Assembly (NCBI GenBank): GCA_963783235.1 | Contig: CAWAMN010000002.1 | Span: forward strand, 62,001-126,000 | DNA length: 64,000 bases | From: Thiohalomonas sp963783235 | Lineage (GTDB): Bacteria > Pseudomonadota > Gammaproteobacteria > Thiohalomonadales > Thiohalomonadaceae | Reading direction: 5' to 3' | Shown: positions 44,897 through 53,986 of the stretch, piece by piece | Layout of the letters: each line of letters begins with the position of its first letter | Numbering within the stretch: position 1 is the first letter of the stretch | Program-made: the position numbers and the translations under genes | Notes under the pieces: model-generated | What the model was told of the DNA's origin: nothing | Database searches by the model: none | What the model saw: the letters and a program-made list of their open reading frames with translations, nothing else

Positions 44897-45913
44897 TGAG
44901 CTTCACCTGCACGGATTTCCTTCAGGTAGACACCGGCCCGAATCGGGTCCAGCGCCACCTTTTCGCCCTCGGAAAGACCGGCCAGCACCTCGGTCATACC
45001 GTCGTGATTGCGGCCGACACGGATCTGCCGGAAACTCACGCTGCCATCAGCTCGGGTGACATAGACGGCAGTGACTTCGGAGCGATAGACCACGGCCCGG
45101 CTTGGGACAAGCAGTCGCTCCCGCTCACCCACGGTAAAGCCCACCTTCGCAAACATGCCCGGATAGACACCGTGATGTCCCTCCGGCAGGTCGACACGAA
45201 CGCGGAAGGTATGGGATTGGGGATCGGCATAGGGGCTCACCGTTACGTCCTTGGCTCGAACGATTCGGCCCTCATCGCCGTTTGCCGCCGGCAGCATGAT
45301 GCGGGCCTGCCCACGCTGGCGGACCTCGTCCACATAAGGTTGGGATACGTTGGCCGTGGCGCGCAGCTTCTCCAGGGAGAGGCCGGTCATCAGCGGCTGG
45401 CCGGGATTGGCCGTTTCGCCGGGCTCCACGTGGCGCTCGACCACGATGCCGCTGTAGGGTGCGCGCACTTGGGTATATTCAAGCTGCTCCCGGGCCTGAT
45501 CGGCGGCGGCGGCGGCGGACTTCAACGCGGCGTCGGCCTTGTCGAACTCCGATTTGGACACCAATTTGCGCTTCAGCAGGTCCTGAATGCGCGAAAAATT
45601 CGCCTTTGCCTCCGCGAGGCCGGCCTCAGCCGCCCTCAAGGCCGCTCGCTGCTCCTTATCACGGAGGCGGACGATGATGTCGTCCTTGGAGACGTAGTCA
45701 TCGACATCGAAATTGACCTCGAAGAATACGCCCGGAGGTCTGTGCCGACACGGTGGCCTGGTGGACGGCTTCGAGAACGGCATCGAAAACCTGCTCGCGC
45801 TCGACCGTTTCGACCCGCGCCTCGGCGACATCGAACGGGAGCTCGGGGGCGCCAGCTACCGCCCACTGGGCCAGCAGAAGGGAAGCCGCAGCGATAAGGG
45901 GTTGTATCCGCAT
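44893..45913 (-). CDS. RND periplasmic adaptor (membrane fusion protein), with an apparent 1-base insertion
   Basis: The periplasmic adaptor that links the pump to an outer-membrane channel. Two frames make up one gene. 45913 down to about 45725 encodes a signal peptide (IQPLIAAASLLLAQWAVAG) and the start of the barrel-sandwich domain (VHQATVSAQTSGRI). The continuation in the next frame reads EVNFDVDDYVSKDDIIVRL, then the coiled-coil hairpin and the second lipoyl half (VRAPYSGIVVERHVEPGE), then beta-barrel domains. Total length 1021 bases, one more than a multiple of three, fits one extra base near 45720-45730. Corrected product about 339 residues. Either an assembly error or a real inactivation of the pump. 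Confidence 0.88.
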
Positions 45914-46025
45914 GCCTTTCTATTCCTCTGTACGTCTGACTTCTGATGTTCCGCTATATTAGCAGTTTCTTATATTCATCAACAAATAGTGACGGATTGA
46001 CCCTTTTCAACCCCCGAAAGCAAAA

Positions 46026-46058
46026 CGCCCCCGCAACGGCTCAGCCGCTGCGGGGGCG
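46026..46058 (-). terminator. Rho-independent terminator after the haem-c MCP
   Basis: CGCCCCCGCA pairs with TGCGGGGGCG around a 13-base loop that itself contains CGGCTCAGCCG. On the minus strand the hairpin is followed by TTTTG. It lies 20 bases beyond the MCP stop. Confidence 0.85.
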
Positions 46059-46078
46059 CCTTATCATCCGCACTCCGA

Positions 46079-47702
46079 TCAGAGCCTGAAACGATCCACC
46101 AGGCTCTCGAGCTGCTCGGCAAGTCGGCGCAACTCCTCTGAGACTTCAGCGGTCTCCTGGGCTCCGTCTGCGGTCCGGTCGGCAACCTCACTGATTGTAC
46201 TTACATTTCTATTGATTTCATCGGCCACCTTGCTCTGCTCTTCAGCCGCAGTGGCAATGTGGGTGTTCATCTCGCTGATGGTGGCGACTTCGCCCGCGAT
46301 ACTGGCCAGCCCTTCGGCCGAGCGCTCCACCTGTTCGGCACCCTCCTGTGCCTTGCCGCGCGCCGATTCCATGACGTCGACGGCACGGCGGGCGCCGGTC
46401 TGCAGGCGATCTATCATCTGGTGGATCTCTTCCGTGGACTGCTGGGTTCGCGAAGCGAGGGTACGAACCTCATCGGCTACGACAGCAAATCCCCGCCCCT
46501 GTTCCCCGGCGCGGGCGGCCTCGATGGCCGCATTGAGTGCCAGCAGGTTGGTTTGTTCGGCAATGCCTTTGATGACGTCCAGCACCGTGCCGATATTCTC
46601 GCTCTCCCCTTCCAGCTCGGTAATCACCTTGGCCGCTTGCTCCACCTGGTTCATCAGGGCATCTATACCGCCGATGGCCTCGGTGGCGACCAGAGCACCG
46701 GACTGGGCCTCCTGGTTGGCCGTTGCCGATGCGCGGCTGGCCTCCTCGGCATGGTTGGCAACCTCCCGAACCGTGGCGGTCATCTGGTTCATGGCCGTTG
46801 CGACCTGATCGGTTTCGCTGCGCTGCTGCGTGGCGCCCTGCAGGGTGCCCTCGGTGACCTCACCGATGCGTTTGGCAACCCCGCCGAGGCTGTGCGTCGC
46901 CCCGGAAACCTGCGACAGGCCTTCGCGGAATTTGGCAATCATGCTGTTAAATGCCCCAGCCATTGCGCCGATTTCATCGGATCGCTCGAAGGGGTACGTC
47001 ACGACCGAGGTCGGAGTCGCGGGCCATGGCTTCCATAAGGCCGCGCAGCTTGTTAATGCGCCGGATCACCACCCGCCGTATGACGAAGACCATCAACAGC
47101 AGGCCGAAGGCGAAAAGTCCCAGCTGGATGCCGGCATTGGCCATCAGACCACGGTTGACCTGATCGTCAAGGGCATTGAGGGAATAACTGACCCGTACGG
47201 CGCCGAGAACGGTTTTTTCCTCAACCTGATGACACACCAGGCAGTTGGTACCGCGATAGTCCTTGCTGGCGAACAGCGGGTTGAGAACGGTGAGCACCCG
47301 GCCCTCCGCCGTATCCCGGAGCTGAATGATCTCTTCCCCCGCCAGAGCGCGCTGATCCAGCGAGTCCTGCTTCTGCTCTTCAACATTCCCTTCGCCGAAA
47401 ATCTTGCTTACCGCCTCGCTGCGGACGACGCGGGCATCGATCACACCCGGCCTTGATCGGACCTTCTCACGCAGCAATTCCCGCTGATTCATGGTCCCCG
47501 TCAGCATCATGGTATTGAGGCTGTCGAAATAGGAATCCGCCGCATCTTTGGTCTGTTGCTCAACCACGTCGAGAACCAGCTTCCGTTCACTCCAGGCAGT
47601 AAACGAAATCACGGCGATCATCACCAGAAGGAAAACCGCCGCGAGACTCAGGTTGACCTTGGCCTGGATCGAAAGATGCCTGCCAGCGTTTTTATTGGTC
47701 AT
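46079..47702 (-). CDS. Methyl-accepting chemotaxis protein with periplasmic c-type haem motif, with an apparent 1-base insertion in HAMP
   Basis: A chemoreceptor in two frames: 47702 to about 47000 (helix 1, periplasmic domain, helix 2, start of HAMP: LRGLMEAMARDSDLG) and about 46998 to 46079 (TYPFERSDEIGAMAGAFNSM, then the MCP hairpin with the conserved LALNAAIEAARAGEQGRGF tip). The combined length of 1624 bases is one over a multiple of three, so a single extra base near 46998-47004 explains the break; corrected product about 540 residues. The periplasmic domain carries GTNCLVCHQV (Cys154, Cys157, His158), a haem c attachment motif, so it probably senses redox or gases. A terminator follows. 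Confidence 0.9.
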
Positions 47703-47831
47703 TCGCTACTCTCGATTGTTCGCTGAGCTTTTTTGATCGTTGGGGTTGCCTGTGAGGACGCGGACGGCGTCGGACGGCAACAAAGGGGGGAGATCCCGTC
47801 AAGAACTGTATCGACAGAATAACAGGGAACT

Positions 47832-47978
47832 TTAGCAGGTTGTTGAAAAAGGTTTTTGTCCCTTCTCACTAAGGGAGAAGGTTAGGATGAGGGGGATAAA
47901 ATCAGTAACTTACCTTTTATTGAGTCCCCTCACCCCAGCCCTCTCCCTCTGGAGAGGTGTTTTTCAACAGCCTGTTAG
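47832..47978. mobile_element. MITE-like family 1, long form (copy c)
   Basis: A 147-base element with ends CAGGTTGTTGAAAAA / TTTTTCAACAGCCTG, flanked by TTAG on both sides. The interior matches copies d and e (ACCTTTTATTGAGTCCCC; CCCTCTCCCTCTGGAGAGG). It lies in the 353-base gap 47703-48055; the rest of that gap shows nothing I can name. Confidence 0.85.
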
Positions 47979-48055
47979 GTCTAACCAGAAAGCCGAAGGA
48001 CGGCGTTTAAAACCGCAAGTCCTATCCTTGTAACTTGTTAATTGTCATTTTTGCA

Positions 48056-49765
48056 TTAGCTGGAGAGCGGTTTTTCGCCCCTCGAAAAGGACATACCGGA
48101 ATCGAAGAAACCGTAACCGGCCCGCTCCGCCCGGGTATGCTGCATGGCGGTCTCGGCATGATGAATGAGGGAATCGGTCTCTTCGGCATCGTCTGGGAAA
48201 ACACTGATTCCGACACTGAGGGTCAGGTAAAGCTGGTATCCGTCGGCCTCTACCGGTTCGGAGAACGCATCGATCAGTTGCTGGGCAAGAAGCTCCAGCT
48301 CGGCCGAGTCACCGACGCCGGAAATAATCGCGGCAAACTGCTCCCGTTCCAGGCGTGCGAGCCCCTCGGCTCGAGTGAGATTCTGCTTGATCCGGCGTGC
48401 CGCCGCGATCAACAACCGCTCACCGAGCTCGGCCATCTGTTCATCGCCCAGCAATCCGGACAGGTCGATGCCAATGCACATCACCGCCAGCGAGTTGCCG
48501 GCTCTCCGGGCGCCCAGCAGCGCCTTGGAGAGGTGATCGACGAACAGTAACCTGTTGCCCAGCCCCGTGAGCGCGTCCTGCCCCACCAGATGCTGAAGCG
48601 ATTCCTGCCGGGCCAATCGGCGCGTCACGTCCTTGCCGGTAGCGACGAAGTGGGTAACATCGCCGTGCTCGTCACGGACCGGAGTAATGGTCTTGGCTTC
48701 GTAGTAAAGGTCGCCATCTTTACGGCGATTGATGAAGAGATCGGTAAAGGGCAAACCGTTGGAGAGGGACCGCCACATACGGGAGAAGAAGTCGGAATCC
48801 TGTATGCCGGAACTGAGAATACTGGGCCGATCCCCGATGACCTCCTCGCGCTCATAGCCGGTCACATCCTCAAAAGCGGCGTTCACGTATTCGATGATCC
48901 CTTCCCGATTGGTGATCATGACCATATCCGCCGTCTGCTCCAGGGCCCGGAAGAGCTTATCGCGTTCCCGCTCGGCATGCTTACGAGCAGTGATATCGCT
49001 GGTTAGCCCGGCACATCGATAGATGCGCCCCGACTCGTCACGAATCGGGAACGAATGGGTCGCCACCCAGCGCTCGCTGCCGTCGGGGCGCTGAATACGG
49101 TACTCCTCGTTGAGGTCGCCCCACCCCTTCTCGGCCAGGACCGATTCGATACGGTCGAAATCGTCGGGATGGACGAAATCCAGAAAACCGTCGAGGGCGT
49201 CGAACATCGACGTTGCGGATCGCTCCCAAACCTGCTCAAACCCGGGATTGACGTAGATCATCCGCTCTTCGTCCAGGTCGATAAGCCAAAGCACACCGTC
49301 GATGTTGCCGGCCAGTTGCCGGAAGTGCTCTTCGCTTTGCTGCAGGGCCAGTTCCGCCCGACGGCGCTGCCGACGCCCCTCGGCTTCGCCCAGCTCTCTC
49401 TCCACCGCGGAGTTCAAGCGGGTGAGATTGTCCTTCATGATGTAGTTGTGGGCACCGGCGTGCATCGTCGCGATTGCCGTCTCCTCCCCGACCGCACCGG
49501 AAACGACAATAAACGGCAGGTCCAGTTCGAAGCGTCGCAACAGGTGAAGCACGTCGAGCGCGGAAAAACCGGGCAAGCGGTAGTCGGATAGCACCACGTC
49601 CCAGCTCTCTGTCAGGGCCGCCTCGATATCGCCCAAACGGTCCACCCGGCGAAATTCGGGACGATAGCCACCCTTACGCAGTTCGCGCAAAAGCAGGAAG
49701 GCATCGTCTTCCGAATCCTCGACAAGGAGAACTTTGAGGGGGACCGTGCTCGCGTGAGGTTCCAT
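48056..49765 (-). CDS. Response regulator with receiver, two PAS domains and a degenerate GGDEF domain
   Basis: ATG 49765 (AGGTGG five bases upstream) gives 569 residues. The receiver (about 10-130) keeps the acidic cluster (VEDSEDD) and phospho-acceptor Asp (VVLSDYRLPGF). Two PAS domains follow (about 140-265 and 270-395), with PAC ends LTSDITARK and GKDVTRR. A GGDEF-fold domain (400-560) is recognisable from QDALTGLGNRLLF and TLSVGISVFPDD. At the catalytic site it reads LEREQF instead of GGDEF, so it should not make c-di-GMP and may bind a ligand or partner. The PAS kinase upstream on the same strand (49939) is a plausible partner. Confidence 0.9.
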   Translation of the reverse strand: MEPHASTVPLKVLLVEDSEDDAFLLLRELRKGGYRPEFRRVDRLGDIEAALTESWDVVLSDYRLPGFSALDVLHLLRRFELDLPFIVVSGAVGEETAIATMHAGAHNYIMKDNLTRLNSAVERELGEAEGRRQRRRAELALQQSEEHFRQLAGNIDGVLWLIDLDEERMIYVNPGFEQVWERSATSMFDALDGFLDFVHPDDFDRIESVLAEKGWGDLNEEYRIQRPDGSERWVATHSFPIRDESGRIYRCAGLTSDITARKHAERERDKLFRALEQTADMVMITNREGIIEYVNAAFEDVTGYEREEVIGDRPSILSSGIQDSDFFSRMWRSLSNGLPFTDLFINRRKDGDLYYEAKTITPVRDEHGDVTHFVATGKDVTRRLARQESLQHLVGQDALTGLGNRLLFVDHLSKALLGARRAGNSLAVMCIGIDLSGLLGDEQMAELGERLLIAAARRIKQNLTRAEGLARLEREQFAAIISGVGDSAELELLAQQLIDAFSEPVEADGYQLYLTLSVGISVFPDDAEETDSLIHHAETAMQHTRAERAGYGFFDSGMSFSRGEKPLSS

Positions 49766-49938
49766 AGAATCCACCTGGTCCGTTGGTCAATCCGGTCACG
49801 CCGGCACGCATATCCTATTCAGGCTTGGAAGCGGTCTCAAGCGAAAAAACACCGGCGAAACTCCTGCAGACGCAAGGTTTTCAACGAAATCAGGGACATA
49901 GCGAGAATCACGATTTCTTATTCTCGCCATAGCCCATA

Positions 49939-51822
49939 TCATGATGGCTGGAAAAGAGGTTCCGAGGGATGGGGTTGCGGCAAACGGAAACAGAAACAGG
50001 CGCCTTCCCCTTCACTGCCGTGGGCCCAGACCTCGCCGCCATGGCGCAGAACAATACGCTTCACAGTGGCCAGTCCGATGCCACTGCCCTCGAATTCCGA
50101 GGGGCTGTGGAGGCGATTGAATGCGCCGAAAAGATCGCCCGCGTGGCTCATATCGAAACCGACGCCGTTATCCCTGACGCAGAATTGGCTTCGGCCCTGC
50201 TCGTCCTCTTCGCGGCGGAATTCGATGCGCGGCACGTTTTCCCGTGCCGAGTACTTCCAGGCATTGCCAAGCAGGTTTTGAACCACAACGCGCAGCAGGG
50301 CCGGATCTCCCGTCGCCTGCATGTCTTCATCCAGGTGAAATTCCACTTCGCGCTCCGGTTCGGCAACACGCAGCTCCTCGATCACACTGTGCGCGACGTC
50401 GGCCAAATCCACCGAGCACTGATTCATGGGCTGGCGAATGACCTTGGAGAGGATAAGCAGGTTTTCGATGATGTCCGCCATCCGTTCGGTATTAGCGGCG
50501 ACGCGGTCCAGATAGCGAAGCGCCTCTCCCTTGAATTGTTCGCCATGGTCCTCCAGCAGGGCGCCAACGAAACCGTTGATGGCGCGAAGCGGTGCGCGCA
50601 AATCGTGAGAAACCGAATGGCTGAAGGTCTCCAGTTCCCGGTTCACCGCCACCAGTTCGGTCGTGCGCTGTGCCACCAACTCCTCCAGGCGTTCGCGGTA
50701 GCGGAGTAGCTCCCGCTCGTTGGCCTTGCGCTGCGAAATGTTCCTGACTACCGCGTGGGTGGCAGGTCGTCCCCGGTATTTCACCGGAATCGCGGCCGCC
50801 TCCACTGTTACAGTGCTGCCATCGAGCCGTAGCATTGTCCGTTCGGCCAGCGGCGCCGGCTCCCACCGCTCCGCCGCCAACTGCACCCGCGCCGACACCG
50901 CATCCCGGCATTCCGGCGCATAGAGACTGGTAATGGGCCGCCCGATGAAGACGTCCGGTGACTCGGCGCCGAGGAATTCGGCACCGCGCTGGTTCATGGA
51001 GACGATTCGGCCGTCGCACTGCGTCACTTCGAGTTCGAACGAGAGCTCCACCACCCGGCGGTAGCGCTCTTCCGCCTCGGCAAGCTGCCGTTGAGCTGCC
51101 CAGCACTCCGTCAGATCGATCCCGCTGGCCACGAAATAGGCCGGTTTCCGGCCATCGCCACCCACGGCGATGACAGAGCAGGAGAGGCGTCGCCGTCCGC
51201 CATCATGGGTCCGCCAATCGATGTCACGCTCCCATCGACGGGTTTTCGGCGGTGATTGAAAGCAACGGCGGACATCCTCCGCCTGCTCCGGCGCGATTAC
51301 GGTTTCCCAAATGGCGGTTCCGAAGACGTCTTGGGACTGCAATCCGCTGAGCCTTTCGGCCCCCGGACTGAAGCGGAGAATGCGTCCCTCCCCGTCGAGT
51401 ACGAGAACTACCGTGTTCTCGGCCTGAAGGAAGGCATCCGCCAGTTCGGTCTGTATCAAGGCGTCGGCTGCGCTCTTCGAGAGCTTGTCTTTCTGCCTGG
51501 CTATGGCCAGGATGCCGCCGTTTCCGGTGTCCATTAGCGACCAGTGAAACGGAAGAGGGCCGGTGGTCGTGACAAGGCGCGCCTCGATGATCGACTCGGG
51601 GGTTCCCGCATCGAGGGCCTTCAAAAAGGGAGAGCGGTCGTCAGGATGGAGCAGATCGGGGAAGTAGTCGGGAGTGTACTCAATCAGTGCCCCGGCGGCC
51701 TGACTGTGGGTCAGTACCGAACCGTCCCGACCGAGTACGAACACCGGCTCCTGAATTTCGCCGGCCGGCCGTGCCAGTAGCGGCCCCTTATAATCCGTTG
51801 CGGCTTCCTCAACCCTATCCAT
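49939..51822 (-). CDS. PAS-domain sensor histidine kinase (cytoplasmic)
   Basis: 627 residues with no transmembrane helix. Three PAS-like domains lie in series (about 20-115, 130-245, 255-370), then a short coiled coil (RERLEELVAQRTTELVAVN). HisKA follows with the phospho-accepting His in SVSHDLRAPLRAING, then HATPase_c with an N-box (QNLLGNAWKYSA), G1 (DNGVGFD) and G2 (GSGIGLATVKR). It lies 173 bases upstream of the receiver-PAS-GGDEF gene on the same strand, the most likely target of its phosphate (inference from position). Confidence 0.93.
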   Translation of the reverse strand: MDRVEEAATDYKGPLLARPAGEIQEPVFVLGRDGSVLTHSQAAGALIEYTPDYFPDLLHPDDRSPFLKALDAGTPESIIEARLVTTTGPLPFHWSLMDTGNGGILAIARQKDKLSKSAADALIQTELADAFLQAENTVVLVLDGEGRILRFSPGAERLSGLQSQDVFGTAIWETVIAPEQAEDVRRCFQSPPKTRRWERDIDWRTHDGGRRRLSCSVIAVGGDGRKPAYFVASGIDLTECWAAQRQLAEAEERYRRVVELSFELEVTQCDGRIVSMNQRGAEFLGAESPDVFIGRPITSLYAPECRDAVSARVQLAAERWEPAPLAERTMLRLDGSTVTVEAAAIPVKYRGRPATHAVVRNISQRKANERELLRYRERLEELVAQRTTELVAVNRELETFSHSVSHDLRAPLRAINGFVGALLEDHGEQFKGEALRYLDRVAANTERMADIIENLLILSKVIRQPMNQCSVDLADVAHSVIEELRVAEPEREVEFHLDEDMQATGDPALLRVVVQNLLGNAWKYSARENVPRIEFRREEDEQGRSQFCVRDNGVGFDMSHAGDLFGAFNRLHSPSEFEGSGIGLATVKRIVLRHGGEVWAHGSEGEGACFCFRLPQPHPSEPLFQPS

Positions 51823-52000
51823 TCTCCCCCCGCTTAGAGTCCAGTCCCGGGACCAAAGAGCTGTTGTTATTAGTTAGAAACATAGACCACAACCAGAGAC
51901 TCCACTGTGAAAACACTCACAATCGGATGCGTCTTTGCCGCCACCGGAAGCGGCTCGCTATAATGCGCGCTCATTTCCACCCGATCGTGGCGTTAACTCT

Positions 52001-53667
52001 ATGGCCCAGTACATCTACACCATGAATCGAGTCTCCAAGGTGGTGCCGCCCAAGCGGACCATCCTGGAGGACATCTCCCTTTCCTTTTTCCCGGGCGCCA
52101 AAATCGGCGTGTTAGGCCTCAATGGCGCTGGCAAGTCCTCCCTGCTGCGCGTCATGGCCGGAATCGATAGCGAAATCGAGGGCGAAGCACGGCCGCAGCC
52201 GGGAATCAAAGTCGGCTACTTGCCCCAGGAGCCGCAGCTCGATCCCGAAAAGGATGTGCGCGGCAACGTGGAAGAGGCGGTGAAACCCGTCAAGGACGCC
52301 CTGGAGCGCCTCGATGCCGTCTACGCCGCCTATGCCGACCCCGATGCGGATTTTGACGCGCTGGCCAAAGAACAGGGTGAACTCGAGGCGGTGGTCCAGG
52401 CCGCCGACGGTCACGACCTCGACCGCCACCTGGAGATCGCCGCCGACGCCCTGCGCCTGCCCCCCTGGGAGGCGGACGTCACCAAGCTCTCCGGCGGCGA
52501 GCGCCGTCGCGTGGCGCTGTGCAAACTGCTGCTGGAAAAACCGGACATGCTGCTGCTGGACGAGCCCACCAATCACCTGGACGCCGAGTCGGTGGCCTGG
52601 CTGGAGCGCTTCCTGCACGACTATAGCGGCACCGTGGTGGCCGTGACCCACGATCGCTACTTCCTGGACAACGTCGCCGGCTGGATCCTGGAGCTGGACC
52701 GCGGCCACGGCATCCCCTGGGAGGGCAATTACTCCTCCTGGCTGGAGCAGAAGGAGAAGCGCCTGGAGATGGAGCAGAAGCAGGAGCAGGCGCGCGTGAA
52801 GGCGATGAAACAGGAGCTGGAGTGGGTGCGCTCCAATGCCAAGGGCCGCCAATCCAAGTCCAAGGCGCGCCTTGCCCGCTATGACGAAATGGCCTCCAAG
52901 GATTATCAGAAGCGCAACGAGACCAACGAGCTCTTCATCCCGCCCGGACCGCGTCTGGGCGATGTGGTGGTCGAAGCGGACAAGATCCGCAAAGGCTTCG
53001 GCGATCGCCTGCTGGTCGAGGAGATGTCCTTTGATCTGCCCCGCGGCGGCATTGTCGGTGTCATCGGCCCGAACGGTGCCGGTAAGACCACCCTGTTCCG
53101 CATGCTGATGGGCGAGGAGAAGCCCGATGCGGGCGAGCTGCGCATCGGCGATACCGTGCAACTGGCCTACGTGGATCAGAGCCGTGATGCCCTGGATCCG
53201 AAGAAAACCGTCTGGGAGGAGATCTCCGAAGGCCACGACATCATGACCGTGGGCGATTTCGAGGTGAATTCCCGCGCCTACGTCGGCCGTTTCAACTTCC
53301 GCGGTGCCGACCAGCAGAAACGGGTCGGCGACCTCTCCGGCGGCGAGCGTAACCGCCTGCATCTGGCCAAGCTGCTGAAAAGCGGTGGCAACCTGCTGCT
53401 GCTCGATGAGCCGACCAACGACCTGGATGTGGAGACCCTGCGGGCCCTGGAAGAGGCGATTCTCGAGTTCCCGGGTCCGTCGTCGTGATCTCCCATGACC
53501 GCTGGTTCCTGGATCGGGTCGCCACCCACATCCTCGCCTTCGAGGGCGACTCCCAGGTGACCTGGTTCGAGGGCAACTACGCCGACTACGAGGCGGACCG
53601 CAGGCGCCGGCTCGGCGACGAGGCGGCCAACCCGCACCGCATCAAGTACAAGCCGCTGAAGGTTTGA
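52001..53667 (+). CDS. ettA: Energy-dependent translational throttle ABC-F protein EttA, with an apparent 1-base deletion
   Basis: EttA binds the ribosomal E site and gates translation according to ATP/ADP. ATG 52001 begins MAQYIYTMNRVSKVVPPKR. Two ABC domains are visible: Walker A GLNGAGKSSLL and GPNGAGKTTLF, signatures LSGGERRRVAL and LSGGERNRLHL, with the arm and the linker (EWVRSNAKGRQSKSK) between. The first frame stops at 53486-53488 after EFPGPSS; the next frame carries VISHDRWFLDRVATHILAF to the end. Restoring one base near 53473-53478 gives 555 residues, the E. coli length. Either a sequencing error or a real loss of the last 60 residues, which include the second domain's switch His. 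Confidence 0.95.
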
Positions 53668-53668
53668 T

Positions 53669-53896
53669 GAACCACGGGGGCACGGGGCGCACGGGGGAAA
53701 ACGGCAAAAACCACAGAGGACACAGAGATCACAGAGATCACAGAGATCACAGAGCGTTAATAGAAGGTACGCCAGTCGCTGACAGCAGAATCCCTTGAGT
53801 CACGGGAAGCCACGGGTCGCAGGCATTATGCTTTTCTCTGCGTCCTCTGTGGTTTTTTCTTGGGTTTCCCCGTGCGCTCCGTGCCCCCCGTGGTTC
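53669..53896. repeat. Large nested inverted repeat after ettA
   Basis: The outer arms are GAACCACGGGGGCACGG (53669) and CCGTGCCCCCCGTGGTTC (to 53896). Inner arms are AAACCACAGAGGACACAGAG and CTCTGCGTCCTCTGTGGTTT. Between them is a 9-base tandem, ATCACAGAG three times (53728-53754). The element starts directly after the ettA stop. It fills most of the 319-base gap to trpB2. Confidence 0.85.
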
Positions 53897-53916
53897 ATTT
53901 CCCAACTTCGCGGCAA

Positions 53917-53944
53917 TTGACTCCCGACGGGCGAATCCGATAAA
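53917..53944 (+). promoter_or_regulatory. Candidate sigma-70 promoter for trpB2
   Basis: TTGACT (53917-53922) and GATAAA (53939-53944), 16 bases apart, lie 42 bases upstream of the trpB2 start, just after the nested repeat ends. Confidence 0.45.
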
Positions 53945-53986
53945 ACAACCCTTCTTATAAGAAAGAACCCTTCCCAGAGGTGGCCC

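Noticed and set aside
52112..53362. Minus-strand open frame of 416 codons
   Set aside because: Antisense shadow of ettA, low-complexity Leu/His/Gln composition.
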